Of a stretch of DNA of 64,000 nt, positions 1 through 8,276 are shown piece after piece. The position numbers were made by a program, and so were the translations under genes. The notes beneath the pieces were generated by a model. That model did no database searches, was not told where the DNA came from, and saw nothing but the letters and a program-made list of their open reading frames with translations. Positions within the stretch are counted from its first letter, which is position 1. Every line of letters begins with the position of its first letter. The stretch lies in NCBI RefSeq assembly GCF_039621805.1, contig NZ_CP155075.1, forward strand, positions 372,001 through 436,000. Direction: 5' to 3'. The DNA comes from Paraburkholderia sp. PREW-6R. Lineage in GTDB: Bacteria > Pseudomonadota > Gammaproteobacteria > Burkholderiales > Burkholderiaceae.

Positions 1-854
1 TGCTCTCTATTGTCGAAACGAGCGCCATTCCTGCCATTGCCGCAGTCGGGCTGACGTTTGTCATGCTGCAAGGGTCCATTGATCTATCTGTAGAGGGTAT
101 TGCCTCACTGGCCTGCATTCTGGCGGGTTTGTATGTCGGCAATACGATCACGGCGCATCACGACCTCGGCGTCGCGCTCGTCATATCGCTCGGAGCGGGG
201 TTGCTGTTTGGCGTATTCAACGGGTTGATGTATACGCGCTTGCGGATCCCATCGCTAATCGTGACGCTGGGAACGTGGTTCGTGGCAGGCGGACTCGCCA
301 CGTATCTGTTTCCGTCGCGGCAGCCGCAAATCACCGACACCAATTTCCTCTCGCTTGCGTTGAGCAAACACTTCGGACTGAGCGGCATTGTGTACGTGGC
401 GGTTCTGGTCATCGCGATCGCATGGATCGTGCAAACGCGCACAAGGATCGGGCGGCTCAGTTATGGGATTGGCGGAGACGAAAGACTGATCCGGCTCGCG
501 GGGTTGAATGTCGACCGGATCAAGCTCGTCGTCTTTGCAATGTCGGGCTTTCTGTCTGCGCTTTGCGGAGTACTGCTTGCGGCGCAACTTGGCGTGGGCA
601 ATTCGAGGGCCGGGGATGGTCTGCTGTTTCCTGCCATCAGCGCGGCCGTGATCGGCGGAACCTTGCTGAGCGGCGGACGAGGCGGCGTTCTCCAATCCCT
701 GACGGGCGTGCTTATTCTGTCCGTGCTGCGCAACGGGCTCCTTCAGGTGGGCCTCGACCCCCTGCTTATTCAGGTCGTGGAAGGCGCCACGATAGTGCTG
801 GCCGTCGTGGTGGGATCGTGGCATCTGCGTGCAAAACTGAGGGTTGCGAAATGA
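1..854 (+). CDS. Sugar ABC transporter permease (RbsC-like), 5' end outside window
   Basis: Inner-membrane permease of a carbohydrate ABC importer of the ribose/xylose/inositol (BPD_transp_2) type. The reading frame is already open at base 3 with no stop upstream of the first ATG at 63, and the residues read before it (LSIVETSAIPAIAAVGLTFV) are typical of the family, so the gene begins outside the window. About 283 residues are visible. The family motif GSIDLSVEG and several strongly hydrophobic segments are present. Its TGA overlaps the ATG of the ATPase gene (ATGA), so the two are translationally coupled. The substrate cannot be read from the sequence. The downstream dehydrogenases suggest a sugar or cyclitol. 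Confidence 0.9.
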   Translation, partial: LSIVETSAIPAIAAVGLTFVMLQGSIDLSVEGIASLACILAGLYVGNTITAHHDLGVALVISLGAGLLFGVFNGLMYTRLRIPSLIVTLGTWFVAGGLATYLFPSRQPQITDTNFLSLALSKHFGLSGIVYVAVLVIAIAWIVQTRTRIGRLSYGIGGDERLIRLAGLNVDRIKLVVFAMSGFLSALCGVLLAAQLGVGNSRAGDGLLFPAISAAVIGGTLLSGGRGGVLQSLTGVLILSVLRNGLLQVGLDPLLIQVVEGATIVLAVVVGSWHLRAKLRVAK

Positions 855-2371
855 CACAGGCAATCTATGAAATGCAGGGCCTGACGAAGCGGTTCGGGCG
901 GGTCACGGCGCTCGACCATGTCGATCTGCGCCTGAACGCAAATGAGGTTGTCGGCTTGATCGGCCAGAACGGCTCGGGCAAGTCCTCGCTGATGAAGACG
1001 ATGGTCGGTGTGCAACAGCCTGACGACGGCGTGATGAGGCTGCGCGGCGAGGAAGTGCGTTGGCGCTCCACCGCCGACGCCGCGCGCCGCGGTATCGGAC
1101 TCGTCCATCAGGAGCAATCGCTGATTCCGAATCTGACTGTCGCGGAGAACATCTTCCTCGACAAGTCCTGCGATTTTTTCCGCCACGGCTGGTATCGCTG
1201 GGAGCGATTGCTCGCTGCGGCCCGGGTTCAACTCGACAAGGTGGAACTCGATATCCGGCCCGACACGCTGGTCGAGAAACTGGGTTTCGCACAGCGCCAG
1301 ATGGTGGAGCTTGCCAAGGTGCTATCGCTGGAGGAAATGGTCGAGGACGATCTCGTCATCATGTTCGACGAACCGACGTCCATGCTGAGCGACCCGGAAA
1401 TCGAAGATCTGTTCCGACAGATACGTCGGATACGCCACCGCTCGTCCGTCGTGTTCATTTCGCATCGGATGGACGAAGTGCTGGAACTGTCAGACCGCGT
1501 CTACGTATTGAGCGATGGCAGACAGGTCGCCGAGCGCGTGCGCGGTGGTGTCGATGCGAAGGAGCTCTATGAACTGATGGTCGGCAAACAGCGTACCACC
1601 GCGAAGCGAACCGGCAGCGCCCGCCCGGCGAGCGTTCGTCGGCCAGTGCTGCAACTGGACGACGTGCAAATCGCCGCAAGTGTAGGTCCGGTTTCCGTGT
1701 CCGTCGGCGCGGGAGAAATCGTCGGCTTGATCGGCGTGCAAGGCTCGGGCGCGGAAACGCTGTGCCGCTCCCTGTTCGGGCTTGAAGAGGTGAGCGCAGG
1801 CGCGGTGTCGTTCGAAGAGAAAAAAGTCGCCATTCGCTCGCCTACGGATGCAATCCGCCGCGGTATTGGGTATCTGCCTGCGGAACGCAAGAAAGAGGGC
1901 ATGCTCACGGGCATGAGCATCGCGGACAACATGACGCTGACGTTCGGTTTCGACTACGCACACGCTGGCCTCTTCGCGGACCACGCAAAGGAGCGGGATC
2001 AGGCGCAGAACTGGGCGGCGCGACTAAGGGTGAAAGCGTCGTCTCTTGACGAAGACATCGAGCGGCTGAGCGGCGGCAATCAGCAGAAAGCAGTGCTCGG
2101 CAAGTGGCTGATGAGCCGCAATCTGAAGCTGCTTGTGATGGATCATCCCACGCGAGGACTCGACCCCGGCGCACGCGGCGATCTGTTCGAGACCATGCGT
2201 GAGCTGGCGGCAGACGGTCTGTCGATCCTGTTCGTAGCGGACACGCTGGACGAGGTGATTCTCGTCAGCGACACGATCATCGTGATGCGCGACGGCAAGG
2301 TCAGCGCGAAGTTCGAAGACGTCGCATCGGCGGCGCCGGCCGAAGAAATTATCGTAAGAGCCATGGTATGA
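851..2371 (+). CDS. Sugar ABC transporter ATP-binding protein (RbsA/XylG type, two NBDs)
   Basis: Duplicated ATPase of about 506 residues that energises the flanking permeases. An upstream ATG exists in frame at 275 but lies within the permease gene. The start at 851 overlaps the permease stop and gives the normal family length. The first half has an intact Walker A (GQNGSGKS, about residues 38-45) and Walker B (IMFDEPTS), but its signature is changed (LGFAQRQ). The second half has a degenerate P-loop (GVQGSGAE), an intact LSGGNQQK signature, and Walker B followed by DHPTRGLD, with His where Glu is expected. Such asymmetry is usual in this family, and the first site is probably the hydrolytic one. 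Its stop overlaps the next ATG. Confidence 0.92.
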   Translation: MTQAIYEMQGLTKRFGRVTALDHVDLRLNANEVVGLIGQNGSGKSSLMKTMVGVQQPDDGVMRLRGEEVRWRSTADAARRGIGLVHQEQSLIPNLTVAENIFLDKSCDFFRHGWYRWERLLAAARVQLDKVELDIRPDTLVEKLGFAQRQMVELAKVLSLEEMVEDDLVIMFDEPTSMLSDPEIEDLFRQIRRIRHRSSVVFISHRMDEVLELSDRVYVLSDGRQVAERVRGGVDAKELYELMVGKQRTTAKRTGSARPASVRRPVLQLDDVQIAASVGPVSVSVGAGEIVGLIGVQGSGAETLCRSLFGLEEVSAGAVSFEEKKVAIRSPTDAIRRGIGYLPAERKKEGMLTGMSIADNMTLTFGFDYAHAGLFADHAKERDQAQNWAARLRVKASSLDEDIERLSGGNQQKAVLGKWLMSRNLKLLVMDHPTRGLDPGARGDLFETMRELAADGLSILFVADTLDEVILVSDTIIVMRDGKVSAKFEDVASAAPAEEIIVRAMV

Positions 2372-3384
2372 AGATCACTCAATACTCCCCGGGCAACGGC
2401 GAAAGTGGTGCGAGCGTCAAACCCGACTCAGGCAACGAAACACGGAATGAGCGTCCGGGCGCGCTGCGCACTGCGGGACCGTTGATCGTGCTGTTCTGTC
2501 TGGTCGTGGTGGTGGGTGTGGTGTCGCCTTCCGCATTGTCGCCGCGCGCGCTCGCTTCTTTCTCCGTGGATGCGGCACCGTTGCTGCTGCTGGTCATCGG
2601 TAGCACGATCCCTATCCTGATCGGAGGAATCGATCTTTCGGTTGCAGCCATGGCGACCATTGCCGGCGTGAGTGTGAGCCTTTTCGCGCCCACGCTGGGT
2701 TCGTGGGCGGTTGTCGTCACGCTTCTTCTCGCGGTGGCAACAGGTGGATTGCAGGGGTATATCCACGCGAAGTGCCAGGTGCCTTCGTTTGCGGTCAGCC
2801 TCGGCACGCTCGGCGTGCTGTCCGGGCTTGCGATGTTCCTGACGGGGGCGTCTTCGGTTCCCATCGGCGCCGGGCTGCGCGTGTTCGATGCCATCACGTC
2901 GCATACGCTGGGCATTCCGAACTGTGTGTTCGTGGTGCTGGTTGTCTGGCTCGGACTGGTCGCGGCCATGCGCTATCTGAAACTCGGTCGCCATGTGTAC
3001 GCAGTCGGCATTCAGGAACGCGCGGCGGTCATGTCCGGTGTAGACGCCTCCAGAACGCGCGTGGTGGTCTTCGCTCTGTCCGCCCTATGTGCGGCCATGG
3101 CCGGAGTGCTGTACGTCTCTCAAACGCTCTTTTCGTCGCCGACGCTGGCTCAGACCATGGTTCTTCCTGCGATCGTCGGCGTCGTGCTCGGCGGAACGGC
3201 GATTTCAGGGGGTGTCGGGAGTATTGGCATGAGCATCGTGGGCGGACTGACTGCGGCGTTTTTGCGTATTGCGTCGGTCGTGATCGGTCTGCCGCCCACC
3301 ACGCAGGATATCGTGTACGGTCTGGTGGTTTTGACCGCTGTCGCGGTGACGCTGGATCGTGAAAAGCTCGGGAGTGTCAAATGA
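2368..3384 (+). CDS. Sugar ABC transporter permease (second RbsC-like)
   Basis: Second BPD_transp_2 permease, 338 residues. A hydrophilic N-terminal stretch of about 35 residues precedes the membrane segments, and the hallmark GGIDLSVAAM sits near residue 88. The start is fixed by the ATGA overlap with the ATPase gene. Together with the upstream permease it would form a heterodimeric channel served by the dual ATPase. No periplasmic binding protein is in the window, so it probably lies upstream of base 1. The stop codon is immediately followed by a 15-codon open frame and then the SDR gene, so the transporter and the first enzyme appear to be one operon. Confidence 0.92.
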   Translation: MKITQYSPGNGESGASVKPDSGNETRNERPGALRTAGPLIVLFCLVVVVGVVSPSALSPRALASFSVDAAPLLLLVIGSTIPILIGGIDLSVAAMATIAGVSVSLFAPTLGSWAVVVTLLLAVATGGLQGYIHAKCQVPSFAVSLGTLGVLSGLAMFLTGASSVPIGAGLRVFDAITSHTLGIPNCVFVVLVVWLGLVAAMRYLKLGRHVYAVGIQERAAVMSGVDASRTRVVVFALSALCAAMAGVLYVSQTLFSSPTLAQTMVLPAIVGVVLGGTAISGGVGSIGMSIVGGLTAAFLRIASVVIGLPPTTQDIVYGLVVLTAVAVTLDREKLGSVK

Positions 3385-3420
3385 GCAGTTTTATCACCGG
3401 TTCGATTTCGGAGATACAAA

Positions 3421-4173
3421 GTGAGTGATTCAATGTCAAGGGTCGCCCTCGTGACCGGCGCATCGCGCGGACTCGGTGTGGCGATGGCGAAAGCGCTCGC
3501 GCGCGACGGTTGGACCGTCGCCGTCAACTACGCGAGCGACACGGCTGGCGCGCAACGCGTGGTTGCCGCCATTGTCGATGCGGGTGGCCAGGCGGCCACG
3601 GCGCGCTTCGACGTGACAGACGAGCAGGCGGTGCGTGATGGCATTGCGAAAATCGTGACGACGCTCGGACCTGTCGAAGTGATCGTCAACAATGCCACCG
3701 GCCCGCAGCCCTACATTCCGGTCGCAGAGCAGACGTGGGACGATTATCTGAACCAGTTGCGATTATTCGTCAAGGCGCCGTTGCTGCTGCTGCAGGCCGT
3801 GTTGCCCGACTGGCGTCGACGGAAAACGGGGCGGGTCATCAACATCGGCAGTGAAGTCGTGGACATCGGCAACCCGCTGTTCGGGCACTACGTCGCGGCG
3901 AAGGGCGCGATGCTCGGACTCACTCGTTCATGGGCACGCGAACTCGGACCCGAGGGCATACCGGTCAATCTGGTGGCGCCGGGATGGATTCCGGTCGAGC
4001 GTCACCAGGACGACGACCCGCAAATGCTCGAAGAGTACCGGCGCCATACCGCGCTCGAGCGTATCGGTTCGCCCGATGACGTCGCAGCGCTCGTTGCGTA
4101 TCTCGCATCCGACAAGGCGAATTTCATTACCGGCCAGACTTTTGCTGTGAACGGCGGACGCACGCTCGCCTGA
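3421..4173 (+). CDS. SDR-family NAD(P)-dependent oxidoreductase
   Basis: Classical short-chain dehydrogenase of 250 residues, a cytoplasmic enzyme that oxidises or reduces an alcohol/ketone pair. The N-terminal cofactor motif is TGASRGLG (about residues 11-18), an NNATGP segment follows, and the catalytic pair is Tyr157/Lys161 in YVAAK. The C-terminus ends in the usual INGQTFxVNGG-like segment (GQTFAVNGGRTLA). A GTG start at 3421 is preferred because GGAG lies 7 bases upstream. An ATG at 3433 is the alternative. It resembles 3-oxoacyl-ACP reductase FabG in sequence, but between a sugar importer and a Gfo/Idh enzyme a catabolic dehydrogenase is more likely. The substrate is not known. Confidence 0.88.
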   Translation: MSDSMSRVALVTGASRGLGVAMAKALARDGWTVAVNYASDTAGAQRVVAAIVDAGGQAATARFDVTDEQAVRDGIAKIVTTLGPVEVIVNNATGPQPYIPVAEQTWDDYLNQLRLFVKAPLLLLQAVLPDWRRRKTGRVINIGSEVVDIGNPLFGHYVAAKGAMLGLTRSWARELGPEGIPVNLVAPGWIPVERHQDDDPQMLEEYRRHTALERIGSPDDVAALVAYLASDKANFITGQTFAVNGGRTLA

Positions 4174-4209
4174 TTTTCGAAGCCCACTACTGGATGGCGC
4201 GACTCAACC

Positions 4210-5220
4210 ATGTCCAAAGAAAAATCGATTTGCCTGCTGGGTGCGGGGCGTATTGCGAAGGTTCATCTCAGGTCGCTGTCGGCGCTCGGCGCAGCCCAGG
4301 TCACCGCCGTCGTCGACCCGGCACGCGAGGAGGGCGAGCGCGTTGCCAACGCGATCGGCGCGATCTGGTATCCGGATTTCGAGCGTGCCTGTAGCGATCA
4401 GGTCTTCGACGGCGCGATCATCGCAGCACCGACGAGCCTGCATGCGTCGTTGATCGAAGCCTGCGTGAAGCGCGAGCTGCCCGTGTTCTGCGAGAAGCCT
4501 GTTGATCAGTCGCTGGAGCGCGTGGACGCCTGCCTCCGGATGGTCGAAGCGTCGGCCGTGCCGGTCCTGATCGCATTTCATCGCCGCTTCGACACGGCGC
4601 GCCGCGAGGTTCATGCGATCGTGCAATCGGGCAGACTCGGTCGGCTCGAACATATCCTGCAGATCAGCCGCGATCCGCGTCTTCCTGACGAAAGTTTCAT
4701 CGCACACTCAGGCGGTATCGTCAAAGACATGCTGATTCATGATCTGGACGAATTGACCTGGCTGTGCGGTACAGGAGCTGTTTCAGTGCAGGCCGATCTG
4801 AAGCGCTTCGTCGATCCTCCCTTGCTCGCCAGATATGACGACTACGATACCGCTGCGATCACGATCGTGTTCGAGGGCGGCCCGCAATGTCAGCTGTCAG
4901 CGAGCCGCCGTTGCGCATACGGCTTCGATCAGCGTCTGGAAGTATTCGGTGAGAAAGGCATGGTGTCGTGTCCCAACATGCATACCAGCACGATTATCTC
5001 CGCCGGGCGCGAGGGCTTCGTGGGCGCGCCGCTACTCGATCATTTTCCGCAACGCTACGAGTCCGCCTACGCCGCAGAAATGCGCAATTTCATCGACGTT
5101 CTCAATGGAAGCGCGCAACCGTTCTGCACCGTTCGCGATGCGCGCGCCGCGCTGGTACTCGCCGAACTCGTTCTTGAGTCTGTGCGCACCGGCGCGCTGG
5201 TACGTACCGAATCGCTCTAA
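4210..5220 (+). CDS. Gfo/Idh/MocA-family oxidoreductase (inositol 2-dehydrogenase-like)
   Basis: NAD(P)-dependent dehydrogenase of 336 residues. An N-terminal Rossmann fold begins with LLGAGRIAKVH, followed by the family signature CEKPVDQS near residue 98 (EKP supplies the Lys next to the nicotinamide). A downstream HDLDELTWLCG segment contains the His/Asp pattern of myo-inositol 2-dehydrogenase-like members. The C-terminal alpha/beta domain is complete. Such enzymes oxidise a ring or sugar hydroxyl to a ketone. The gene lies 36 bases after the SDR gene and 23 bases before the maleylacetate reductase gene, all on one strand. The ribosome-binding site is weak. Inositol-like specificity is inferred from general family resemblance only. 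Confidence 0.88.
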   Translation: MSKEKSICLLGAGRIAKVHLRSLSALGAAQVTAVVDPAREEGERVANAIGAIWYPDFERACSDQVFDGAIIAAPTSLHASLIEACVKRELPVFCEKPVDQSLERVDACLRMVEASAVPVLIAFHRRFDTARREVHAIVQSGRLGRLEHILQISRDPRLPDESFIAHSGGIVKDMLIHDLDELTWLCGTGAVSVQADLKRFVDPPLLARYDDYDTAAITIVFEGGPQCQLSASRRCAYGFDQRLEVFGEKGMVSCPNMHTSTIISAGREGFVGAPLLDHFPQRYESAYAAEMRNFIDVLNGSAQPFCTVRDARAALVLAELVLESVRTGALVRTESL

Positions 5221-5243
5221 CGGCTCCGTCCTCGAGGTGGAAA

Positions 5244-6317
5244 GTGGCAAACGATAATTTTACTTACGAGATGCGGGCCGCCCGTGTCGTTTTCGGCGCG
5301 GGCAAACTCGACACGCTTCGGGACGAAGCCGCGCATCTCGGGGCGAAGAGAGCGTTGGTCCTTTCCACGCCCGAACAGGCGGACCTTGCGCAGAAAGCCG
5401 CGGCGATTCTCGGTGACAGGGCCGTGGGTGCCTTCGACAAAGTGGCGATGCACGTGCCGATCAACATCGCGATCGAAGGCCGCGAGGTGGCGAACCGGCT
5501 GAATGCCGACTGTCTGGTCGCGATGGGCGGCGGTTCGACAACGGGGCTGGCGAAAGCGATTGCGCTCGAAACAGGGCTTCCGATACTCGCGATTCCCACT
5601 ACTTACGCGGGTTCGGAAATGACCGCCGTGTATGGCATCACGGACGGGGGCGTCAAGACTACGGGAACCGATTGGCGCGTGTTATCAAAAACTGTGATCT
5701 ACGATCCCGGATTGACGCTGACGTTGCCGGTGGCTTTGTCGGTCGTGAGCGGTCTCAATGCGATTGCACACAGTGCCGAAGGCCTCTACGCGCAGAATGG
5801 CAATCCCGTTATCAGCCTGATGGCCGAAGAGGGAATACGGGCGATGGTGGCAGGGTTGAGAAAGCTGGTGGAGAGCCCGATGGATAGGCCAGCGCGTTGC
5901 GACTGTCTGTACGGTGCGTGGTTGTGCGGCATGGTGTTGGGAAGCGTTGGCATGGCGCTGCATCATAAGCTCTGTCATACGCTTGGCGGCAGTTTCGATC
6001 TGCCTCATGCGCAAACCCATGCAGTGGTGTTGCCGCATGCGATCGCATACAACGCCGTGGCCGCGCCCGATGCGGCCGCACGGATTTGCCGTGCACTAGG
6101 TACCGAGAATGGTAACGCCGGCGGCGCCCTGTTCGATCTCGCACAATCTCTCGGTGCTCCAGTTTCACTGAAGCAGATCGGCATGAGAGAGGCCGAGCTT
6201 GACCGCGCGACTGATATCGCGCTGCAAAAGCCTTACTGGAATCCGCGCGTGATCGATCGTGCGGCGATTCATGCACTCCTTGGCGCTGCTTTTGACGGGT
6301 CCAGGCCGGATGAATGA
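5244..6317 (+). CDS. Maleylacetate reductase (iron-containing alcohol dehydrogenase fold)
   Basis: 357-residue enzyme of the group III/iron-containing alcohol dehydrogenase superfamily, closest by motif to maleylacetate reductase, which reduces maleylacetate to 3-oxoadipate with NAD(P)H at the end of hydroxyquinol and chlorocatechol pathways. Visible motifs are MGGGSTTGLAKAIAL (cofactor), the PTTYAGSEMT segment, and HHKLCHTLGG (His240, His241, His245) followed by HAQTHAVVLPH, which matches the metal/active-site His region. The start is GTG at 5244 with GAGGTGG just upstream. It is the last gene of the run that begins with the sugar importer. No hydroxyquinol dioxygenase is present in the window, so the source of maleylacetate is unexplained here. 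Confidence 0.87.
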   Translation: MANDNFTYEMRAARVVFGAGKLDTLRDEAAHLGAKRALVLSTPEQADLAQKAAAILGDRAVGAFDKVAMHVPINIAIEGREVANRLNADCLVAMGGGSTTGLAKAIALETGLPILAIPTTYAGSEMTAVYGITDGGVKTTGTDWRVLSKTVIYDPGLTLTLPVALSVVSGLNAIAHSAEGLYAQNGNPVISLMAEEGIRAMVAGLRKLVESPMDRPARCDCLYGAWLCGMVLGSVGMALHHKLCHTLGGSFDLPHAQTHAVVLPHAIAYNAVAAPDAAARICRALGTENGNAGGALFDLAQSLGAPVSLKQIGMREAELDRATDIALQKPYWNPRVIDRAAIHALLGAAFDGSRPDE

Positions 6318-6402
6318 GGGCGAGCCGAGCTTCGACTGAATACCCATCGATGTCGGCGCTGACGGCGTCGTTGAAGGACTGCCTGCCGGGAGGAACGAAC
6401 GA

Positions 6403-6963
6403 TTAGCAAGAGCGCCTGAATTTTCGGATCAGAACGTCTAACCGATCCCTGTCTCCGTCAACTGGGAGGCGTTTGGACTGCGAGAGGACGACCATCCCAT
6501 GCAGCGCGCTCCACAGCACTTCGGCCGTGAACACCAGATCTTCCTGATCCGGCCCGAGTGCGGTGACCAGCGCGTCGAAAGCGTCCCGGAGTGCCGTCGG
6601 CGTTTGCTCGCTGGCAAACAACAGTTCGGTCGGCGAGACGAACATCGCCTCGTAGACCACCGGCTGTGAAGCGGCGAATTGCAGATAGGCGGTGCAGGCT
6701 GCGTGCAGGGCGTCGGCGCTGCCAGCTGCGTTTTTTAATTCGGTCGCCAGCTGTTCAAACCCTCTCATGGCGATCGCCGCCATGATCTCAGCCTTGCCTT
6801 TGAAGTGGCTGTACAGGACCGGCTGGCTGTACTGGATCAGCGCGGCGAGGCGGCGCGTTGTGACTGCCTCCCAGCCTTCCGCCGCGGCCAGTTCGAGCGC
6901 GGTATTCAGGATGAGCTCATAGCGCGCTGCCCGCTCGCGCGCCTTTCGTTTAACGATTGACAT
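6403..6963 (-). CDS. TetR-family transcriptional regulator
   Basis: 186-residue repressor-type protein. The N-terminal helix-turn-helix spans about residues 15-60 (VTTRRLAALIQ and the recognition segment YSQPVLYSHFKGK, with the usual YxHFxxK ending). The C-terminal two thirds form the ligand-binding domain, resembling the TetR_C family often associated with small membrane or cyclase-like genes. It is transcribed away from the DUF4267 gene, and the 104 bases between them contain a promoter with a perfect 19-base palindrome over its spacer and -10. That is good evidence that this protein represses its divergent neighbours and perhaps itself. The ligand is unknown. Confidence 0.88.
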   Translation of the reverse strand: MSIVKRKARERAARYELILNTALELAAAEGWEAVTTRRLAALIQYSQPVLYSHFKGKAEIMAAIAMRGFEQLATELKNAAGSADALHAACTAYLQFAASQPVVYEAMFVSPTELLFASEQTPTALRDAFDALVTALGPDQEDLVFTAEVLWSALHGMVVLSQSKRLPVDGDRDRLDVLIRKFRRSC

Positions 6964-7011
6964 CCGTCGATACTACCAATGGACTGTTTTCTGTCAACGC
7001 TAGAATTCTTA

Positions 7012-7040
7012 TTGACTTCAAAATCTAGCAACGCTAGATT
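7012..7040 (+). promoter_or_regulatory. Promoter overlapped by a TetR-type operator palindrome
   Basis: A -35 TTGACT (7012-7017) and a -10 TAGATT (7035-7040) are separated by 17 bases and point to the DUF4267 gene. A perfect inverted repeat (AATCTAGC, AAC, GCTAGATT; 7022-7040) covers the spacer and the -10. A half copy (AACGCTAGA, 6996-7004) lies closer to the TetR start. Binding here would block transcription directly. The operator assignment is an inference from position and symmetry. Confidence 0.7.
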
Positions 7041-7067
7041 ATCTACTAACGACAGGAGATGTCCACC

Positions 7068-7469
7068 ATGACCCATCCCCACCTACTGATCCAGACCGGA
7101 TACGTGCTGTGCGCGCTGATCGCGATGGCGATTATCTTTCTCGGCTCTCGCTTCTGGATGGCGCCCGCCGGAGCATCCGCCGAGTTTGGCATTGCCGCCT
7201 CGCCGCCGCTGTCGCGTAGTTTCAATGCGTGGCTTTCCGTGAAAGGGACACGCGACGTGGCTTCCGGACTTTTCGTCATTCTGCTCATGGTGAATGGAAC
7301 GCCCCACATCCTCGGCGAATTCATGCTCGCCGCAAGCCTCATCGCTTTCGGTGACATGGTGACCGTCCTTCGCTCGGGCGGAAGCAAGGCCCTCGCCTTC
7401 GGCATGCACGGCTTGACGGGAGTGGTCATCGTCGCCACCGGCGTGTGCCTGATCGTCGGCGCCAGCTAG
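7068..7469 (+). CDS. DUF4267-domain small membrane protein
   Basis: About 133 residues with four hydrophobic segments, which together fill most of the protein (near residues 8-28, 55-75, 80-98 and 108-130). Overall it looks like the DUF4267 family of small inner-membrane proteins of unknown function. An ATG at 7059 is in frame, but AGGAG (7054-7058) abuts it. The ATG at 7068 has a 9-base spacing and is the better start. It is the first gene after the TetR-controlled promoter and is followed, across a 7-base tandem repeat, by an ester-cyclase-like gene. No enzymatic motif is visible. Confidence 0.8.
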   Translation: MTHPHLLIQTGYVLCALIAMAIIFLGSRFWMAPAGASAEFGIAASPPLSRSFNAWLSVKGTRDVASGLFVILLMVNGTPHILGEFMLAASLIAFGDMVTVLRSGGSKALAFGMHGLTGVVIVATGVCLIVGAS

Positions 7470-7476
7470 AAACAGA

Positions 7477-7632
<156 letters not shown>

Positions 7633-7647
7633 AGGAAAGGACGGAGC

Positions 7648-8085
7648 ATGGCAACCTCAACGCACGCTGATCTGGTGAAACTCGGCCACCTCTTTGCCGA
7701 GATCATGTCCAGCCATGATGTGACGCGCCTCGACGAGATCAAGGCACCCAACTATGTGAACCACAACGCCTTCGCCGAACCGGGGCTGGAGGGTTCAAAA
7801 AAGGTCCTCGGGGCTATCATCGCGGGTGTGCCCGACCTGAAGGTGACGGCGGAAGACGTCATCGTCTCGTCGGATGGCTCGCGTGTGGTCGGCCGCTACC
7901 GCTACGACGGCACGCACACCGGAAACTTCCTGGGCTTCCCTGGCACCGGCAAGCCCTTCGCCATGCGCTCGATTGACATCTGGCGGGTCGAGAATGGCAA
8001 ATTCGTCGAGCATTGGGACGAACTCAATACGCTGGACGTCTTCATTCAGATTGGCGCTGTCCCGCCGCCTCGCCAGCCGTCATGA
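7648..8085 (+). CDS. SnoaL-like ester cyclase / NTF2-fold protein
   Basis: 145-residue protein of the SnoaL-like polyketide cyclase/ester cyclase family, a small cone-shaped alpha+beta barrel. Typical residues are seen: YVNHNAFAEPG near the N-terminus, the GxxxFLGFPGTGKPF segment with MRSIDIWRVENGKFVEHWDELN towards the end. In characterised relatives a His/Asp pair in the barrel acts as acid/base, but many bacterial members have no known substrate. The start has a clear AGGAAAGGA site 6 bases upstream. It probably shares the TetR-controlled transcript with the DUF4267 gene, separated from it only by the tandem repeat. Confidence 0.82.
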   Translation: MATSTHADLVKLGHLFAEIMSSHDVTRLDEIKAPNYVNHNAFAEPGLEGSKKVLGAIIAGVPDLKVTAEDVIVSSDGSRVVGRYRYDGTHTGNFLGFPGTGKPFAMRSIDIWRVENGKFVEHWDELNTLDVFIQIGAVPPPRQPS

Positions 8086-8276
8086 ACCGCGTCGCGAAGC
8101 TGACTCGGGCGGGTTGCGGTGTGAAGATCGTTCCAGCATCGCGCCTGGTGCGGCTAACCGATGAACCCTCGACAGCGGACCGCCACGCGGACCTATGAGA
8201 TGGGCGTCTACTCGCTGCGCACGAAAGACGTGCGTGCCGGTATCATCCAGAGATCAACGCAACGCGGAGCGCGAAC

